DNA of 64,000 nt, from contig CAAFVM010000045.1 in assembly GCA_900766495.1 (NCBI GenBank), positions 97,802 through 161,801 on the forward strand. Direction: 5' to 3'. The notes below the pieces were generated by a model. It saw only the letters and a program-made list of their open reading frames with translations, was not told where the DNA came from and made no database searches. This DNA comes from Clostridia bacterium (lineage in GTDB: Bacteria; Bacillota; Clostridia; Christensenellales; Borkfalkiaceae). The position numbers and the translations under genes were made by a program. Shown here in pieces: positions 61,858 through 64,000 of this stretch (its first letter is position 1; each line of letters opens with the position of its first letter).

Positions 61858-62467
61858 AAGAAGCGAACGATAATTTTAACCTTGCGCCGCTTATTCTTGC
61901 ACGTTTATACTTTTTATAAAATTGTTGCTTATATTTTTCTACTTTTTCAACGTATTTTTTCGTTTCGGCAAAAGGAACGCAAAGCAGCGTTTTACCGTCG
62001 GCGGAACAGTTTTCGTCGGCAAGCCAACCGCTCACTCTGCCCTCGCCGGCGTTATAGGCGCACAGCGCGCACCTCTCGTCGTTAAATTTTTCTAACAGAT
62101 ATTTCAAATATCCGCAACCTAAATAAATATTGCACGACGCCGAAAATAAATTTATTTCGCCTTTAAATTCAAGTTTTTCGGCAATGAACCCGGCGGTTTC
62201 GGGCATAAGTTGCATAAGCCCGCACGCGCCTTTGCTTGAAACGGCGTTTTCGTTAAAACCGCTTTCGGCTTTTATAACGGCAAAAACCAACGACGGTTCC
62301 AACGAAAATTCCCGCGCGCACTCAATAATTTTTTCGGCGTATTTTCTTTCGCCCGAATTTTTAAGCGAGCATCGCCCTATAAGGCATGCCGCAAACGCCG
62401 TAAAAACCACGAGCAGCGGGAATATTATTAAATTAGTTTTTTTGCGTTTTTTGTTTTTCGAGTTCAC
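61835..62467 (-). CDS. Soluble-type lytic murein transglycosylase
   Basis: This 210-residue protein has an N-terminal membrane anchor (about residues 12-32) and an SLT domain (about 45-160). The catalytic Glu is in KAESGFNENAVS, followed by SKGACGLMQLMP, GCGYLKYLL and CAYNAGEGRV. It cleaves peptidoglycan glycan strands outside the membrane. The GTG start lies six bases after AGAGG and inside the coaE 3' end (35-base overlap). It resembles short Firmicutes enzymes of the YjbJ type. Confidence 0.92.
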   Translation of the reverse strand: MNSKNKKRKKTNLIIFPLLVVFTAFAACLIGRCSLKNSGERKYAEKIIECAREFSLEPSLVFAVIKAESGFNENAVSSKGACGLMQLMPETAGFIAEKLEFKGEINLFSASCNIYLGCGYLKYLLEKFNDERCALCAYNAGEGRVSGWLADENCSADGKTLLCVPFAETKKYVEKVEKYKQQFYKKYKRARISGARLKLSFASCGGLFDF

Positions 62468-63041
62468 CTACCGCCTCTTTAATACGCTCTTCAAGGTCGC
62501 TTTTGCTTCCGTCGTTTTTTATTATCGTATGTAAAGAGAGGTTTAAATTATCGTAATCGACCTGATTTTTTATTTTTTCTAAAATTTCGCTCTCGCTCTT
62601 TTTATCGCGAAGAGCCGCGCTTTTTACCCGCGCGTTTTTATCACGCGTTATAACCCAAACTTTATCGAACAGTTTTTCGTAGTTTCCCTCGAACAAAAGC
62701 GGCACCTCGTAAAACACAGGCTCCCCGTTTTTTTCGGCGGGGGCGCCCTGTCTGAACGCCTCTTCGAAAATTTGAGCATGGGTAAATTCGTCAAGTTTTT
62801 TTAAAAGCGCTTTATCGTTAAAAACCTTTTTCGAAACGGCGGCTCGGTCAAGCGTTTTCTTACCGCCTGCAATAGCAGGCTCGGTTTCGGTTAAAGCGCA
62901 AACCTTTAAAACAAAGCTTTCGTTTTGACAAAGCTTATTGTAAACATCGTCGAGCGATATGCAAGCATAGCCCAAACTTTTTAAAATTTTTAAAACAAAA
63001 CTTTTACCGCTACCTATGCCGCCCGTAATCGCAATTTTCAT
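62433..63041 (-). CDS. coaE: Dephospho-CoA kinase
   Basis: The 202-residue kinase has the P-loop GGIGSGKSF at residues 7-15, a SLDDVYNKL motif, and VFYEVPLLFEGNYEKLFD with VITRDKNARVKSAALRD. It phosphorylates dephospho-CoA in the last step of CoA synthesis. Its position just downstream of polA, as in many Firmicutes, is typical (the gap is 78 bases). Confidence 0.95.
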   Translation of the reverse strand: MKIAITGGIGSGKSFVLKILKSLGYACISLDDVYNKLCQNESFVLKVCALTETEPAIAGGKKTLDRAAVSKKVFNDKALLKKLDEFTHAQIFEEAFRQGAPAEKNGEPVFYEVPLLFEGNYEKLFDKVWVITRDKNARVKSAALRDKKSESEILEKIKNQVDYDNLNLSLHTIIKNDGSKSDLEERIKEAVGELEKQKTQKN

Positions 63042-63074
63042 AATAACACCATATATAATGCGCGTTTTTTAATA

Positions 63075-63097
63075 TTTTTACGCCACGCGTAATTTTA
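63075..63097 (+). repeat. Recurrent intergenic motif, copy 3
   Basis: Reads TTTTTACG-C-CACGCG-TAATTTTA on the plus strand, in the gap between coaE and polA. The other copies are at 19792-19813 (minus) and 56609-56631. Confidence 0.55.
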
Positions 63098-63119
63098 TTT
63101 TTTATTCGTGCCTGTCAGT

Positions 63120-64000
63120 TTATTTAGCGGCAAACCAGTTCTTTCCGCTACTTACAGAAACGGTAAGCGGAACCGAAAGACTTACCGCGCCCTGCATTTC
63201 TTCGGCAAGAATTTTTTCAACTTTCGCCGCCTCGCTTTCCTTGCAGTCGATTATAAGTTCGTCGTGAACCTGCAAAATAAGAACCGAATCGGGCGACTGT
63301 TCTTTCAGCCTGTCAAACACGTTAATCATGGCTATTTTTATAATATCGGCTGCGGTGCCCTGCAAAGGCATATTCATAGCAGCGCGCTCGCCGAAAGAAC
63401 GTATATTATAGTTAGTAGACGAAATTTCGGGAATTACCCTGCGCCTGTTAAAAGCGGTGGTAACATATCCGTGAGCTTTCGCAAATTCCACGTTAGCGTT
63501 CATATATTCTTTCACTTTGGGGTAAGTTTCAAAATACTTACTTATATATTCAGCGGCGACTTTTACGGGAATTTTAAGGTTTTTCGCAAGTCCGTACTCG
63601 CTTATGCCGTAAATTATTCCGAAATTAACCGCTTTCGCGCTTCTTCTCTGCGCGGGAGTAACCTCGCTTACCGGAACCCCGAACACCTGCGAAGCGGTGA
63701 GCGCGTGAACGTCTTCTTCGTTACAAAACGCCTTAATAAGCTGTTCGCACCCCGAATAATGTGCCAAAAGCCGCAATTCAATCTGCGAATAATCGGCGCT
63801 TACCAAAACGCGGTCGGCGGCGCGCGGAATGAAAAATTTGCGAATTTCCCTGCCCTCGTCGTCGCGCACGGGAATATTTTGTAAATTCGGCTCTTTCGAC
63901 GACAACCGCCCCGTAGACGTAACCGCCTGATTGAACACCGTATGAATAAGCCCCGTCTTTTTATCGATAAGCGGATGGAACCCGTCGATATAAGTTGAAA
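63120..64000 (-). CDS. polA: DNA polymerase I, C-terminal part (cut by the window end)
   Basis: The last 292 residues are seen, and the frame is open through position 64000, so the N-terminal part lies outside the window. Motif A (VSADYSQIELRLLAHYS), the O-helix/motif B region (RRSAKAVNFGIIYGISEYGL) and motif C (LQVHDELI) of family A polymerases are all present. It fills gaps in repair and removes primers. The window gives no information on the exonuclease domains. Confidence 0.95.
   Translation of the reverse strand, partial: STYIDGFHPLIDKKTGLIHTVFNQAVTSTGRLSSKEPNLQNIPVRDDEGREIRKFFIPRAADRVLVSADYSQIELRLLAHYSGCEQLIKAFCNEEDVHALTASQVFGVPVSEVTPAQRRSAKAVNFGIIYGISEYGLAKNLKIPVKVAAEYISKYFETYPKVKEYMNANVEFAKAHGYVTTAFNRRRVIPEISSTNYNIRSFGERAAMNMPLQGTAADIIKIAMINVFDRLKEQSPDSVLILQVHDELIIDCKESEAAKVEKILAEEMQGAVSLSVPLTVSVSSGKNWFAAK

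Overview
The window (64 kb) is chromosomal DNA of a spore-forming member of the Firmicutes, most likely class Clostridia. Supporting genes are spoVAC/AD/AE, yunB, the ytfI-ytfJ pair, a dacF-like carboxypeptidase, a Phe T-box, a CIRCE-controlled hrcA-grpE-dnaK-dnaJ operon, mutS2 and a minimal FtsY. Composition is moderate in GC with many GCG/CGC codons. TAA is the commonest stop, but TGA and TAG also end genes, so the code is standard. No rRNA, tRNA, CRISPR array, insertion sequence or prophage was seen. Most genes lie on the minus strand.

Left accessory part (1-9.4 kb): a four-gene cassette on the plus strand encodes an HPr-kinase-like ATPase with a degenerate P-loop, an ABC exporter, a PqqD protein and a soluble S26-type peptidase. 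It resembles a peptide-modification system but no precursor is recognised. It abuts, in the opposite orientation, a potassium block (ktrB, ktrA, a small membrane protein, kdpD, kdpE) that ends in a truncated DUF21/CBS-type gene. ktrB carries an in-frame TAG at codon 226 between its second and third pore repeats.

9.4-21.3 kb: a GH3 glycosidase divergent from an AraC regulator, topB, an isolated rhaA, a membrane-anchored PadR-type regulator, a tyrosine recombinase with a palindrome in its leader, hflX, and a 38-codon ORF whose ribosome site lies inside a large hairpin.

21.4-33.7 kb: a minus-strand housekeeping block of pheST (promoter plus T-box), a U32 peptidase-family protein, mutS2, a membrane protein, a cysteine desulfurase with thiI (tRNA thiolation), and a GNAT acetyltransferase.

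33.8-41 kb: sporulation genes (spoVA, yunB), with a 0.5-kb composite repeat inserted between spoVAC and spoVAD. A plus-strand polar amino-acid ABC importer follows. Its lipoprotein appears circularly permuted, because the element that normally ends the fold comes directly after the signal peptide. I consider this the most surprising protein in the window.

41-64 kb: ordinary core genes, all minus strand: rluB, dacF, ytfJ, ytfI, scpB, scpA, an M50 protease, ftsY, smc, rnc, plsX, asnS, the heat-shock operon, a CPBP protease, a lytic transglycosylase, coaE and the 3' part of polA. A 22-23 bp motif recurs in at least three intergenic regions. All functional names are from reading the sequence; no database search was run.
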